From: HGM04593 sp045661225
GTDB lineage: Bacteria; Bacteroidota; Bacteroidia; Bacteroidales; Bacteroidaceae
Direction: 5' to 3'
Length of the DNA stretch: 64,000 bases
Assembly: GCA_045661225.1 (NCBI GenBank)
Contig: JAZRFF010000003.1
Location: forward strand, 62,001 to 126,000
The first letter of the stretch is position 1, and each line of letters begins with the position of its first letter. Positions 52,247 through 61,252 of the stretch are shown one piece after another. A model generated the notes under the pieces. That model saw nothing but the letters and a program-made list of their open reading frames with translations. It was not told the origin of the DNA and ran no database searches. The translations under genes and the position numbers were made by a program.

Positions 52247-52302
52247 CGAGCTGAATAGCATAAACTATTTATCGGACTAAAAACATATAAAAATATAAGA
52301 CA

Positions 52303-52464
52303 ATGAAAAGAACATTCCAGCCCTCTAACAGAAAGAGAAAGAACAAACACGGTTTCCGTGAGAGAATGGCCACAAAGAACGGTCGTCGCGTATTGGCTGC
52401 CCGCCGTGCTAAGGGTCGTGCAAAGTTGACAGTTTCTGACGAATACAACGGAAAGAAAAAGTAA
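52303..52464 (+). CDS. rpmH: 50S ribosomal protein L34
   Basis: The 53-residue, very basic protein begins MKRTFQPSNRKRKNKHGFRE and continues RMATKNGRRVLAARRAKGR, the unmistakable L34 sequence, with the short extra C-terminal tail (KLTVSDEYNGKKK) seen in Bacteroidota. It is a structural part of the large ribosomal subunit. It stands alone with a consensus promoter at 52216-52246 and an 18-bp perfect-stem terminator 9 bp after the stop codon. In many bacteria rpmH neighbours rnpA and dnaA; neither is here. Confidence 0.97.
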   Translation: MKRTFQPSNRKRKNKHGFRERMATKNGRRVLAARRAKGRAKLTVSDEYNGKKK

Positions 52465-52472
52465 TTGCAACC

Positions 52473-52511
52473 AAATAAATATAGCCGAGCATCGCTCGGC
52501 TATATTTATTT
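52473..52511. terminator. rpmH terminator (18-bp perfect stem)
   Basis: AAATAAATATAGCCGAGC pairs perfectly with GCTCGGCTATATTTATTT around loop ATC. It lies between rpmH and the convergent amidase gene and can act in both directions. Confidence 0.88.
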
Positions 52512-52582
52512 TATACCTCTCATTGCAAAAACAGGCCGGTACTTTACGCACACCAACGGCCATATAGAATCACAAAACAGCG

Positions 52583-55513
52583 TCAATCGAACAGGAACCG
52601 CATTATAGCTCCCATAAGTTCGGCACGCTCATCATCACCTTTAACAGCCTCAAACGGGAAGCTTGTTGTCAGCACCCTATAGTCGCCAGCATAGGCCACT
52701 CCAGCACTCTCACGGCTACCACTGAAGACAAACGACACAAAAGCGTCGTCTATAGGAACAAGAATATCGGGGCGCGACACAGCATAGCATTCATCATTCA
52801 CTGTGCGCGGAATTTCGAATCGTTTTCCACCGTTACCCGAAACAGCACACTCCGAAAGGTCCGACACCGAGCCGCCATAATCGAGGCGTAGCACATCACG
52901 TATAAAGTCTTTATCGGCCGCCGTTTTCACCATATCGCTGGCAACATAAGCCCCACTCACAAAGAGCGCACCACCCCCACGGCAATACTCTCTTATTTTT
53001 TTCTGCAACTCCGCAGGGAAAGTCTTATAAGGACGCTTGTAGCCAAGGTAACAACCTTTGCCACCCTGTTTCTCGACACCAAGAATAAGGTCAACCGCCT
53101 TGTAGCCGCCAAGGTTCACCACGCCGTCCATCACAGCATCACTGCCACACGACACAAAAGTTATTCTGTTGGCAGCAAGAGCAAGACCGTGTTTATAAGG
53201 ATAATCAAAGGTATTTCCGGCCATAAGCACCCCCATATAACGCTCGTCGCTAAGCCCGAGCCCGTCCTCGAGACCTATATTCGCACGCGAGTGGTCGAGC
53301 TGCACACCACAATACTCGGGCGAATACATATAAGGAACACCCGGGTCGTACTCCATATCGAAACCCACCATTTGCTGCGTCGACTCAACACGCGGAGCGC
53401 TAAGCCTGTGAAAGCCGTTAACGACAAGCACACGCCCTTTCTCGCGTTTCGCCACATAGAGCGAAAGAACCTCGGACGGCAAGCTCTCGCCACCGTCGTT
53501 CAAAGCAGCCACCTTGAAACTATAGAGCACATTTTTCTTTACAGGCAAGGTAAACTCATTACCGTTCACAACAGTACCGTTATCGAAGCCGCCATCGCCC
53601 TCACGCTTATAAACCACAAACCTATCGGCCTTTGCCGATGGCTCACGCGAGTCATCGACAGCACGCCATTTAAGAGTAACCTCTTTATCATCGGCCGACA
53701 GCGACAGAGCAAAATGGCTCACAGGCAATGGCTGTACCACACAATCGTTACCGTGCACATAAGAGAGATGCCTGAGCAACGACTTATAAACCGCGCGCGC
53801 AAGCACAAGCTTAAAATCGGGGTTATGCCCGCAGACCATATCCGCAAAATTCTGATGCGAAAGAGATTCGAAAATAACCGAAGGTATATTAGGCACACGC
53901 GTCTCGCCATAATTGCGGTCAAGAATACCACGCACAGGCCAACGATCGCCATAGTAGGCCGTCAGGTCGTCCTGCACATTATTAAGCAGAAACGACACTG
54001 CATCACGCGACATACTCCTTGAATGCCCTGTGGCAAGAGTATCGCCGTTAAAACGCGTGGTCACAACACCCAAAGAACCTATAATGCTATCGCCTTTATT
54101 AAAACCGGCATCGGAGTGGAACCCGAAAGAAAGTTCAAGCGGCACACCAAGACCCACCGAATCGGGGTTATAGACCGAACCACCCGAGAGATAATTTACC
54201 GCCCTTCCACGACACACAATATCGTCGCGATAATCATTGGCACCTTCATAGGCCGAATAGACACTGTATGGAAAGCCACTAAACAGCAAATTATAACGCG
54301 CAGCCTCAAGATAACGCGGCAAGCCGCTCGCAAGAGCATCGGCACCACGGGCAACACAGCCCATTCCGCCACCGAAACGCACAGCATCGGCGCTCACCAC
54401 ACCCTTAACACTGCTCTCGTTACTCAACAGGACACCCTGTTCCTCGTCGTTGCCGGCCTCGAAGCGGAAAGTGCCCAAATAGACCCACGTACCGCCTCCC
54501 ATCGTCTGATTAACGCGAAATTCGGTAACGCCGCCACTGTGCATAACCTTATAACGGGCATCGGGCACAGAATTATCAAAAGTACGGTACGACACATACA
54601 CTGCATAGTTGCCATCGGCGGGAATAGAAGGCGTCCAACGCGCCTCGGCAATCTTTTTTTTATCGCCCAATGAGGTTTCGACACAGCGCGACGTACCGCC
54701 GGCAAAAGGATTATCGCCGTCGCGGTACAGAGCGTCGCCGGAAGCATAACCCACTCCGCCTTTACGCCAACGGCAAGAGCGTCCGTTACTTTCGGAATAT
54801 TTCGACAGACCTTTCCCGTTGTCATTATCCACGACCACCGACTGTGGTTGCCAATCACGCTCACGCGGGGTATAGACCACAGCTCCGGCATTCTCCAGCA
54901 TAGGCATAAGCATCGGAACCACTATCGACTGGGTAAACAAGTCCTCGACTGTACAGAACAGCAACGGACGTTGCCACTGCCACACGCCTTTATCGACCGA
55001 ATATACCCGCCCGTGACTCTGCCACAAAGCAATGTGGCGCCCGGCAAGCCCCGCCCCCACGCTGTAAGGACGAGAGAGGTTCGACACCCAAGGCGCCCCA
55101 TCGTAGCACACCCCGCCCCACAGACGCGATGCATCGACATTTCCGTCACGATAAATATTGGGCACACGTTCTTCGATCGTGCGGTTGTCGTACACAATCT
55201 CAATCTTATATCTCCTAAACTTAGAAGGCAGCAATTTGCGTATGTCGCGATATATAGTATCGACCACCTCGGGAGTGAAAGCCTGACCCGCAAAAGCCTC
55301 GTTGCAATGAATGACAACCTTTTTGGCCTTGTTATTTACAACAATTTTATTGCGACGTTTTTCGAGCCCCGAATAGCGCAACTTTGTACGGTCGGAGCGA
55401 AAGTTCTTGAAGTACTCCCCTATGGAACGTTCAACGGTTTTATCGACCCCTTGTGCCGATAAAACCGTTATACCGAGAATGCAGACTGCAACAGCCGTCA
55501 GCCACTTATGCAT
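52583..55513 (-). CDS. Secreted amidase with inserted golvesin-like domain (xanthan-lyase type)
   Basis: The 976-residue protein has a signal peptide (MHKWLTAVAVCILGITVLSA). An Amidase_3-like zinc fold appears in pieces: the first His in IALWQSHGRVYS, the second in LSFGFHSDAGF and the catalytic Glu in IPSVIFESLSHQNFADM. Between the first and second His lies an inserted segment (about residues 235-385) with a golvesin C-terminal-like beta-sandwich. A fibronectin type III-like domain (about 605-695) and a C-terminal flavodoxin or amidotransferase-like domain (from about 700) follow. Bacteroides relatives are annotated xanthan lyase, but the fold points to peptidoglycan amide hydrolysis. It is probably periplasmic or surface; the substrate is uncertain. 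Confidence 0.82.
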   Translation of the reverse strand: MHKWLTAVAVCILGITVLSAQGVDKTVERSIGEYFKNFRSDRTKLRYSGLEKRRNKIVVNNKAKKVVIHCNEAFAGQAFTPEVVDTIYRDIRKLLPSKFRRYKIEIVYDNRTIEERVPNIYRDGNVDASRLWGGVCYDGAPWVSNLSRPYSVGAGLAGRHIALWQSHGRVYSVDKGVWQWQRPLLFCTVEDLFTQSIVVPMLMPMLENAGAVVYTPRERDWQPQSVVVDNDNGKGLSKYSESNGRSCRWRKGGVGYASGDALYRDGDNPFAGGTSRCVETSLGDKKKIAEARWTPSIPADGNYAVYVSYRTFDNSVPDARYKVMHSGGVTEFRVNQTMGGGTWVYLGTFRFEAGNDEEQGVLLSNESSVKGVVSADAVRFGGGMGCVARGADALASGLPRYLEAARYNLLFSGFPYSVYSAYEGANDYRDDIVCRGRAVNYLSGGSVYNPDSVGLGVPLELSFGFHSDAGFNKGDSIIGSLGVVTTRFNGDTLATGHSRSMSRDAVSFLLNNVQDDLTAYYGDRWPVRGILDRNYGETRVPNIPSVIFESLSHQNFADMVCGHNPDFKLVLARAVYKSLLRHLSYVHGNDCVVQPLPVSHFALSLSADDKEVTLKWRAVDDSREPSAKADRFVVYKREGDGGFDNGTVVNGNEFTLPVKKNVLYSFKVAALNDGGESLPSEVLSLYVAKREKGRVLVVNGFHRLSAPRVESTQQMVGFDMEYDPGVPYMYSPEYCGVQLDHSRANIGLEDGLGLSDERYMGVLMAGNTFDYPYKHGLALAANRITFVSCGSDAVMDGVVNLGGYKAVDLILGVEKQGGKGCYLGYKRPYKTFPAELQKKIREYCRGGGALFVSGAYVASDMVKTAADKDFIRDVLRLDYGGSVSDLSECAVSGNGGKRFEIPRTVNDECYAVSRPDILVPIDDAFVSFVFSGSRESAGVAYAGDYRVLTTSFPFEAVKGDDERAELMGAIMRFLFD

Positions 55514-55528
55514 AACAGCCCGCAGTTT

Positions 55529-55798
55529 TTACGCCAAAGCCTTAATCTCTTCGAGCAACGCTTTTGCGTCCGCATTGAAAGAGTCGCAAAGAGTGTTAAA
55601 GAATTTCTTTGCAGGAACACCCGGCTCAAGATGATTAACACGTGCTATATACTCTTTATTCAAGGCAAAAATCTTGTTGAACACAGCAACCCAAGCCTCT
55701 GTATCGCCCTTAGAATCGTAAGATGCGATAAACGCCTCTGTTGCCAACTCATCTACAACGAAAGTAATTACCTTCTTTAAATTTCTTCTGTTTGCCAT
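55529..55798 (-). CDS. 89-residue helical protein of unknown function
   Basis: The ATG at 55798 gives MANRRNLKKVITFVVDELATEAFIASY. A 13-codon upstream extension is possible but less natural. The protein is alpha-helical, with no signal peptide or metal motif, and ends SFNADAKALLEEIKALA. It precedes the amidase gene by 15 bp on the same strand and may be cotranscribed. I have seen similar short cytosolic proteins in Bacteroidales, but no function is known to me. Confidence 0.7.
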   Translation of the reverse strand: MANRRNLKKVITFVVDELATEAFIASYDSKGDTEAWVAVFNKIFALNKEYIARVNHLEPGVPAKKFFNTLCDSFNADAKALLEEIKALA

Positions 55799-56022
55799 AA
55801 CTGTATCTTTTAAAATAAAAAAATTGCAAGACGCCATACACCAAGAGTCCGCCTTTACATTGGTAAAGATACTCTTTTAAAGCGAAACAGACAACAGAAA
55901 CAGCAAAAAAGAGGTTATTTTTATTTATATTGAATAAAAAAGCCCGATGCGCTTTTAAAATTCACAAAAAAAAGCGAAATTTGCCAGTAAAATAGGAACA
56001 TTACTTATTATTTAAAGAAAAT

Positions 56023-57669
56023 ATGAAAATAAGCGCATTACAACAAGCAAGGGCTGCTTACCAGCCCAAGTTGCCACAGGCACTTACCGAGACTGTCAAA
56101 TTGTGTGAGGGTGCAGCAACCGAGTCTGTAGCCGACCAGGAGGCCATCAAGGCTATGTTCCCCAACACCTACGGCTTGCCCATCGTAACATTCGAGAAGG
56201 GTGGCGAGGCTAAGGAGTACCCTGCTATCAATGTAGGTGTAATTCTTTCAGGCGGACAGGCTCCCGGCGGACACAACGTTATCGCAGGTCTTTTCGACGG
56301 TGTCAAGAGACTCAACCCCAACAGCCGTCTCTACGGTTTCTTGATGGGCCCCGGCGGATTGGTAGACCATAAGTATATGGAGATTACTGCCGATATTATG
56401 GACGCATACCGCAACACTGGCGGTTTCGACATTATCGGTTCAGGCCGTACAAAACTCGAGAAAACCGAGCAGTTCGATAAAGGCCTCGAGATTATCAAGG
56501 AACTTGACATCAAGGCACTTGTAATTATCGGTGGTGACGACTCGAACACCAACGCTTGCGTGCTCGCTGAATACTACGCAGCAAAGAACACCGGCGTACA
56601 GGTTATCGGTTGCCCCAAGACCATCGACGGCGACCTGAAGAACGCTTACATTGAGACTTCATTCGGTTTCGACACAGCTTGTAAGGTTTATTCAGAGGTT
56701 ATCGGAAACATTCAGCGCGACTGCAATTCGGCACAGAAGTACTGGCACTTCATCAAGCTGATGGGACGTTCGGCGTCACACATCGCTCTTGAGTGCGCAT
56801 TGCAGACACAACCCAACTATTGTATCATTTCCGAGGAAGTTGAGCAGAAGGCTCTCTCACTCGACGACATTGTAACATCAATCGCTCAGGCTGTTGCCGA
56901 CCGTGCCGCTGCAGGCAACAATTTCGGTACAGTACTTATCCCCGAGGGACTCATTGAGTTCGTTCCCGCGATGAAGGCTCTTATCGCCGAGCTGAACGAC
57001 CTGTTGGCACACAACGGCGAGGAGTACGCAGCCGTAGCACCCGAGGAGCAGCGTCAGTACATCATCGACCACTTGACAGCCGAGAACGCAGCTGTTTATG
57101 CAAGCCTGCCCGCAGGTGTTGCACGCCAGCTGACAATGGACCGCGACCCCCACGGCAACGTACAGGTATCACTTATTGAGACCGAGAAACTTTTGTCAGA
57201 GATGGTTGCCGGCAAGCTCGCAGCCTGGAAGGCCGAAGGCAAGTACGTTGGCAAGTTCAATGCACAGCACCACTTCTTCGGTTACGAAGGCCGTTGTGCA
57301 GCTCCTTCGAACTACGATGCCGACTACTGCTACGCATTGGGTTACAACGCATCACAGCTCATCGCAGCCGGCAAGACCGGTTATATGTCATCGGTACGCA
57401 ACACCACAGCTCCCGCTGCCGAGTGGGTTGCAGGCGGTATACCCATCACTATGATGATGAATATGGAGCGTCGCCACGGCGAGATGAAGCCCGTTATCCA
57501 GAAGGCACTTGTTGACCTCAACGGCGCACCTTTCAAGACATTCGCAGCCAACAGAGAGTTGTGGGCTAAGGAAACCTGCTATGTATATCCAGGCCCAATC
57601 CAGTACTTCGGACCATCTGAAGTTTGCGACCAGACAACAAAGACACTTGCTCTCGAGCAGCAAAAGTAA
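56023..57669 (+). CDS. pfp: Pyrophosphate-dependent phosphofructokinase
   Basis: The 548-residue enzyme phosphorylates fructose 6-phosphate with pyrophosphate, reversibly, in glycolysis. PPi specificity is shown by the GGDDS motif at residues 170-174 (ATP enzymes have GGDGS) and by PKTIDGD at 198-204. The length and the VGVILSGGQAPGGHNVI start match the long plant/Bacteroides clade II PFP. The C-terminal half contains the FGYEGRCAAPSNYDADYCY segment. Codon use is highly biased, fitting strong expression. The 3' end is followed after 14 bp by the GH25 gene. Confidence 0.95.
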   Translation: MKISALQQARAAYQPKLPQALTETVKLCEGAATESVADQEAIKAMFPNTYGLPIVTFEKGGEAKEYPAINVGVILSGGQAPGGHNVIAGLFDGVKRLNPNSRLYGFLMGPGGLVDHKYMEITADIMDAYRNTGGFDIIGSGRTKLEKTEQFDKGLEIIKELDIKALVIIGGDDSNTNACVLAEYYAAKNTGVQVIGCPKTIDGDLKNAYIETSFGFDTACKVYSEVIGNIQRDCNSAQKYWHFIKLMGRSASHIALECALQTQPNYCIISEEVEQKALSLDDIVTSIAQAVADRAAAGNNFGTVLIPEGLIEFVPAMKALIAELNDLLAHNGEEYAAVAPEEQRQYIIDHLTAENAAVYASLPAGVARQLTMDRDPHGNVQVSLIETEKLLSEMVAGKLAAWKAEGKYVGKFNAQHHFFGYEGRCAAPSNYDADYCYALGYNASQLIAAGKTGYMSSVRNTTAPAAEWVAGGIPITMMMNMERRHGEMKPVIQKALVDLNGAPFKTFAANRELWAKETCYVYPGPIQYFGPSEVCDQTTKTLALEQQK

Positions 57670-57683
57670 GAGAGACGTGTCTG

Positions 57684-58535
57684 ATGGCGAACGCTAAAAA
57701 GACAACAAAAAGACCCGGCGAGCGGAAGAGACCTTCCGCCCGCCGTTCTTCTAAACCAAAGAGGAGAAAAAGGACTCCCCGTTGGTTACATCTGCTCATA
57801 GCCGTCGCGATTATGAGCATAGCGTTATTTGTTGCCTACCACACGGTGTTCAAACAGTCATTCTTCCGCTTTGCCGTATGCAAGGGCATTAAAGCCTACC
57901 GAACCTGTCTGCCCAAAGGATACAGCGCATACGGAATAGACGTCTCGCACCACCAAGGCGAGATAAACTGGGAAAAGATAAGAAAAGAAAGCGACAAAGA
58001 AGCCCCCATCTCATTCGCATACATTAAAGCCACCGAGGGACGCGACCACAAGGACCGCCTTTTCGACAAAAACTGGGCTGCGGCAAAAAAAGCAGGACTC
58101 ACACGTGGTGCCTACCATTACTTTACCGAGGCATCGACAGGCGATGCACAAGCCTTGATGTACATCACGAATGTCAAGCTGGAACCCGGCGACCTGCCAC
58201 CTATGGTTGACGTAGAAGAAGAACCCGACAACAAAGAGAGCTACATCAAAGAGCTGAAGAAATTCATATTGAGGCTCGAGGAATTCTACGGCATAAAGCC
58301 TCTCATATACTCATACGCAAAATTTCACAACCGCCACCTTGACGACCCGTTCTTCAACAACTACGAACTATGGGTTGCACACTACTACACCGATTCGCCA
58401 AACGTAAAGCGCGATTGGAGCATATGGCAATGCACCGACATCGGGCGCATTCCAGGAATAGCACACAAAGTAGATATAAATGTCGTTAACGGCGGAATAG
58501 AGAAACTCAACCAGCTGTTGATAAAGCCCGAATAA
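57684..58535 (+). CDS. GH25 muramidase (lysozyme), membrane-anchored
   Basis: Starting at 57684 the protein has 283 residues. It has a very basic N-terminal segment (RPGERKRPSARRSSKPKRRK), one transmembrane helix (about residues 36-56) and a glycoside hydrolase family 25 domain from about 78. Catalytic motifs are YGIDVSHHQGEINWEKI, FAYIKATEG, GAYHYF and PPMVDVEEEPD with the acidic pair. The end has W-x-x-W-Q-C-T-D (WSIWQCTD) and VDINVVNG. It cuts beta-1,4 bonds in peptidoglycan and is likely held in the inner membrane facing the periplasm. It follows pfp by 14 bp. The 3' end converges with rluD. Confidence 0.92.
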   Translation: MANAKKTTKRPGERKRPSARRSSKPKRRKRTPRWLHLLIAVAIMSIALFVAYHTVFKQSFFRFAVCKGIKAYRTCLPKGYSAYGIDVSHHQGEINWEKIRKESDKEAPISFAYIKATEGRDHKDRLFDKNWAAAKKAGLTRGAYHYFTEASTGDAQALMYITNVKLEPGDLPPMVDVEEEPDNKESYIKELKKFILRLEEFYGIKPLIYSYAKFHNRHLDDPFFNNYELWVAHYYTDSPNVKRDWSIWQCTDIGRIPGIAHKVDINVVNGGIEKLNQLLIKPE

Positions 58536-58569
58536 GATACAGGCTTCCAATTACCGCGCAGGCTGAATA

Positions 58570-59664
58570 CTATCCATTGATAAACCCGGCACTTGCGCTC
58601 GAATAATTACGCCAGGCATCGACCATTGCAAGAAAATCCTGCGGAAGTTCCGAATCGAAGAACATCATCTCGCCGCTTACAGGGTGTACAAAGCCCAAAG
58701 TCTTTGCGTGCAACGCCTGACGCGGACACAATTTAAAACAATTACGCACAAACGCACTGTACTTGCTGAAATTAGTACCCTTAAGAATTTCGTCACCGCC
58801 GTAGACATCATCATTAAAAAGAGTGTGCCCGATATGTTTCATATGCACCCTTATCTGATGAGTGCGCCCGGTCTCAAGGTTACACTCCACAAGAGAGACA
58901 TAACTGAGCCTTTCGAGCACTTTATAATGCGTCACCGCGTGCTTGCCCACAGAATCATCGCCCGAGACGCACATCTGCAACCTGTTGCGAGGATTGCGTG
59001 TGATATTACCCACGACCGTACCGGTATCCTCCTTTACATTACCCCAAACAACCGCATTATAAGTTCTCTTTGTACTCTTTTTAAAGAACTGCATTCCCAA
59101 ATGCGCTTTTGCAGCAGCGGTCTTTGCAACCACGAGCAACCCCGAGGTATTTTTGTCAATTCTGTGCACAAGCCCCACCTGTGGGTCATTAGGGTCAAAA
59201 TCGGGATTATCTTTCAAATGCCACGCAACGGCATTTATGAGCGTACCGTGATAGTTTCCACACCCGGGGTGCACAACAAGCCCCGCCGGCTTGTTCACAA
59301 CCATAAGCACGTCATCTTCGTAGACGACATCAAGCGGAATATCCTCGGGAACTATACTGTTGTCGTACGCAGGAGTGTCAAGCGTTATTACAATCTCGTC
59401 AAGAGGCTTGACCTTATAGTTACTCTTGACCACTTTGCCGTTAACAGCAATGGAACCGGCATCGGCAGCCTGCTGTATTTTATTACGCGACGTGTTCGCA
59501 ACGTGGTCTATCAGAAATTTGTCGATTCGTATAGGTGACTGCCCTTTGTCGGCCGTGAGGCGTATCTCACGAAAAAGCGTTTCCTCCTCGAGTTCAAGGT
59601 CATCGGAACCCACAAACCCGGAATTATACTCGGCTGCAACATCAAATTCCTGCATATACATCAA
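58570..59664 (-). CDS. rluD: 23S rRNA pseudouridine synthase RluD-like
   Basis: The 364-residue protein has an S4 RNA-binding domain (about residues 35-90, IRIDKFLIDHVANTSRNKIQ). The catalytic domain has VGLVHRIDKNTSGLLVVAKT with the catalytic Asp, then TGRTHQIRVHMKHIGHTLFN and the RQALHAKTLGFVHP motif. The size and S4 domain fit RluC/RluD, which modify helix 69 or other sites of 23S rRNA. The start overlaps the PASTA-protein stop by 4 bp (ATGA), so both are translated together, an arrangement common in Bacteroidales. Confidence 0.93.
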   Translation of the reverse strand: MMYMQEFDVAAEYNSGFVGSDDLELEEETLFREIRLTADKGQSPIRIDKFLIDHVANTSRNKIQQAADAGSIAVNGKVVKSNYKVKPLDEIVITLDTPAYDNSIVPEDIPLDVVYEDDVLMVVNKPAGLVVHPGCGNYHGTLINAVAWHLKDNPDFDPNDPQVGLVHRIDKNTSGLLVVAKTAAAKAHLGMQFFKKSTKRTYNAVVWGNVKEDTGTVVGNITRNPRNRLQMCVSGDDSVGKHAVTHYKVLERLSYVSLVECNLETGRTHQIRVHMKHIGHTLFNDDVYGGDEILKGTNFSKYSAFVRNCFKLCPRQALHAKTLGFVHPVSGEMMFFDSELPQDFLAMVDAWRNYSSASAGFING

Positions 59665-60293
59665 AAGAAATTGGAGTCCAACATTACTGTGTCTTCAAGC
59701 ACACGCTCTCCACTGCCAATAACAAGAGTTACTTTCGAACCACGAGGAATAGCCGTTCCATTATCCATTTTACGTCCTTCGTATAACAGTTCATACACCC
59801 AGTCGCGTTCGCCATCTATTGTATCGACCTTTTCGACAACAAACCCCGCGGCTGCAAGACGAAATTTAGCCTCGCGCAAAGAGCAGTTGTCAACTATTGG
59901 CGGCAAGCCCTGTTTAGGCTTTCGGGTTGTGTTAAGAACAAGAACAATCTTGCGTCCCTCCTTTACTTTTGCATCGGCAAGAGGGCGTTGCTCTATAACT
60001 TCATTTTCGGCAGCACCCTCCTTGTGCTTATATTCAAGCACAGCATAATCAAGTTTGCTATCGGCAAGCACATTCTTTGCCTCTTCGAGCGACAAGCCAC
60101 ACACATCGGGAACAGCGTAAGCTTGGTCGTGATGAGTATAGTCATCGAGCCAGTTAAGGGTCAGGAAAGGTATCAGTATAGCCAGCAGAACCATTACAAG
60201 AACATTTATCAAGACTATCTTCAACACTTTCATAAGGTCGTTTTTAGAACGTTTTTTATTTTTCACAGCCGATTTATTAGAATTCTTGTTCAT
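59661..60293 (-). CDS. PASTA-domain membrane protein
   Basis: The ATG at 60293 gives 210 residues. There is a Lys/Asn-rich cytosolic start, one transmembrane helix (about residues 23-45), then two or three PASTA repeats in the periplasm: VPDVCGLSLEEAKNVLADSK, then LPPIVDNCSLREAKFRLAAA, ending IPRGSKVTLVIGSG. PASTA modules bind peptidoglycan fragments in other proteins; here they are not joined to a kinase or transpeptidase. It is translationally coupled to rluD. The role is unknown, perhaps cell-wall sensing. Confidence 0.9.
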   Translation of the reverse strand: MNKNSNKSAVKNKKRSKNDLMKVLKIVLINVLVMVLLAILIPFLTLNWLDDYTHHDQAYAVPDVCGLSLEEAKNVLADSKLDYAVLEYKHKEGAAENEVIEQRPLADAKVKEGRKIVLVLNTTRKPKQGLPPIVDNCSLREAKFRLAAAGFVVEKVDTIDGERDWVYELLYEGRKMDNGTAIPRGSKVTLVIGSGERVLEDTVMLDSNFF

Positions 60294-60463
60294 AGACACA
60301 ACAATTACTCTGCAAAAGTAATACAACTCGGGGGCAATAACAAAAATAACCTTTATTTTTTACGCCCTGCAGCGACAATAGAGACATTATCGCCGTGCCG
60401 ACAAAATATCTTTAATTGATAATTGATAATACGTGCAGTCTTGTTTTCTTGTCAGTTTTGTAT

Positions 60464-60471
60464 TATCTTCG
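60464..60471 (+). promoter_or_regulatory. -7-like element before the DUF4468 gene
   Basis: TATCTTCG, one mismatch from TAnnTTTG, lies 24 bp before the start codon at 60495. A CTTG at 60440-60443 could serve as a weak -33 box (20-bp spacing). Confidence 0.5.
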
Positions 60472-60494
60472 CAGAGTATTATATATTTATACTT

Positions 60495-61073
60495 ATGAAG
60501 AAATTTATATTACTGGCTATTCTATTCATCGTTGCCGTTACAGTAACGGCACAAACAGCCAAGAAAAGCAGCGCAGTCGAGCCACAATACGACAAGGGTG
60601 CAGTCCCCGTACTCAACGGCAAAGTAACCTTTGAAGAGACTATCCAGGCCGAAGGGCTGTCAGCCGCGCAGGTCGAAGAGAGAATCAACGCGTGGGTTGC
60701 ACGCCGTTATGTAAAGCCGACTGTAATTTCGGCAAAAAGGTACGACGAGAAACCCGGTACAGTAACCATAAAAGGCGAGGAGTATATTGTATTCAAAAGC
60801 ACTTGGATTGAATTGATTAGGGCCAGAATATACTATTATCTCACTATGGAAGCACAAGACGGTTGCTGCAAGTTCAAAATGTCACGCATAACCTATTGGT
60901 ACGACGACGAGGACGACGAGGGTGGCGTGAAGATGATTGCCGAGAACTGGATTCCCGACGATAAAGCATTCAAGAAGAATGGAAAACTTAAAAAATTCGA
61001 AGGCAAGTTCCGTCGCAAGACTATTGACCTTAAGAACATTCTCGTGAACGAACTTAAAGAAACACTTAAATAA
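60495..61073 (+). CDS. DUF4468-type secreted protein
   Basis: The ATG at 60495 gives 192 residues with a signal peptide (MKKFILLAILFIVAVTVTA). A domain with KVTFEETIQAEGLSAAQVEE and RINAWVAR follows, the TBP-like beta-alpha layout of DUF4468. An acidic insert (YWYDDEDDEGG) comes next, and the protein ends in a Lys-rich helix. A 24-codon upstream extension would spoil the signal peptide. It heads a cluster with a 56-residue membrane protein and the porin, with tight spacing (8 bp, then a 3-bp overlap). The function is unknown. Confidence 0.82.
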   Translation: MKKFILLAILFIVAVTVTAQTAKKSSAVEPQYDKGAVPVLNGKVTFEETIQAEGLSAAQVEERINAWVARRYVKPTVISAKRYDEKPGTVTIKGEEYIVFKSTWIELIRARIYYYLTMEAQDGCCKFKMSRITYWYDDEDDEGGVKMIAENWIPDDKAFKKNGKLKKFEGKFRRKTIDLKNILVNELKETLK

Positions 61074-61081
61074 AAAACAAG

Positions 61082-61252
61082 ATGCGCACCGTCGATAAAG
61101 CAAGATACATTCTTAACATACTGTTCCTTATAGGCGCGGTAGTGACTTTTATTGTTTATTTCACAAACGGTACCACCCCCACTTTTCTGTATTTAGGATT
61201 CACGACCCTTGCTCTAAAGGTTCTTGAGTTTATTCTGCGCTTTATAAACTGA
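61082..61252 (+). CDS. 56-residue membrane protein
   Basis: This short gene encodes MRTVDKARYILNILFLIGAV and a second hydrophobic stretch after NGTTPTF, giving two transmembrane helices linked by a short polar loop. It starts 8 bp after the DUF4468 gene, and its TGA overlaps the ATG of the porin gene (TGATG), so it is translationally coupled. I take it as real on spacing and hydrophobic pattern. No function is known. Confidence 0.72.
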   Translation: MRTVDKARYILNILFLIGAVVTFIVYFTNGTTPTFLYLGFTTLALKVLEFILRFIN

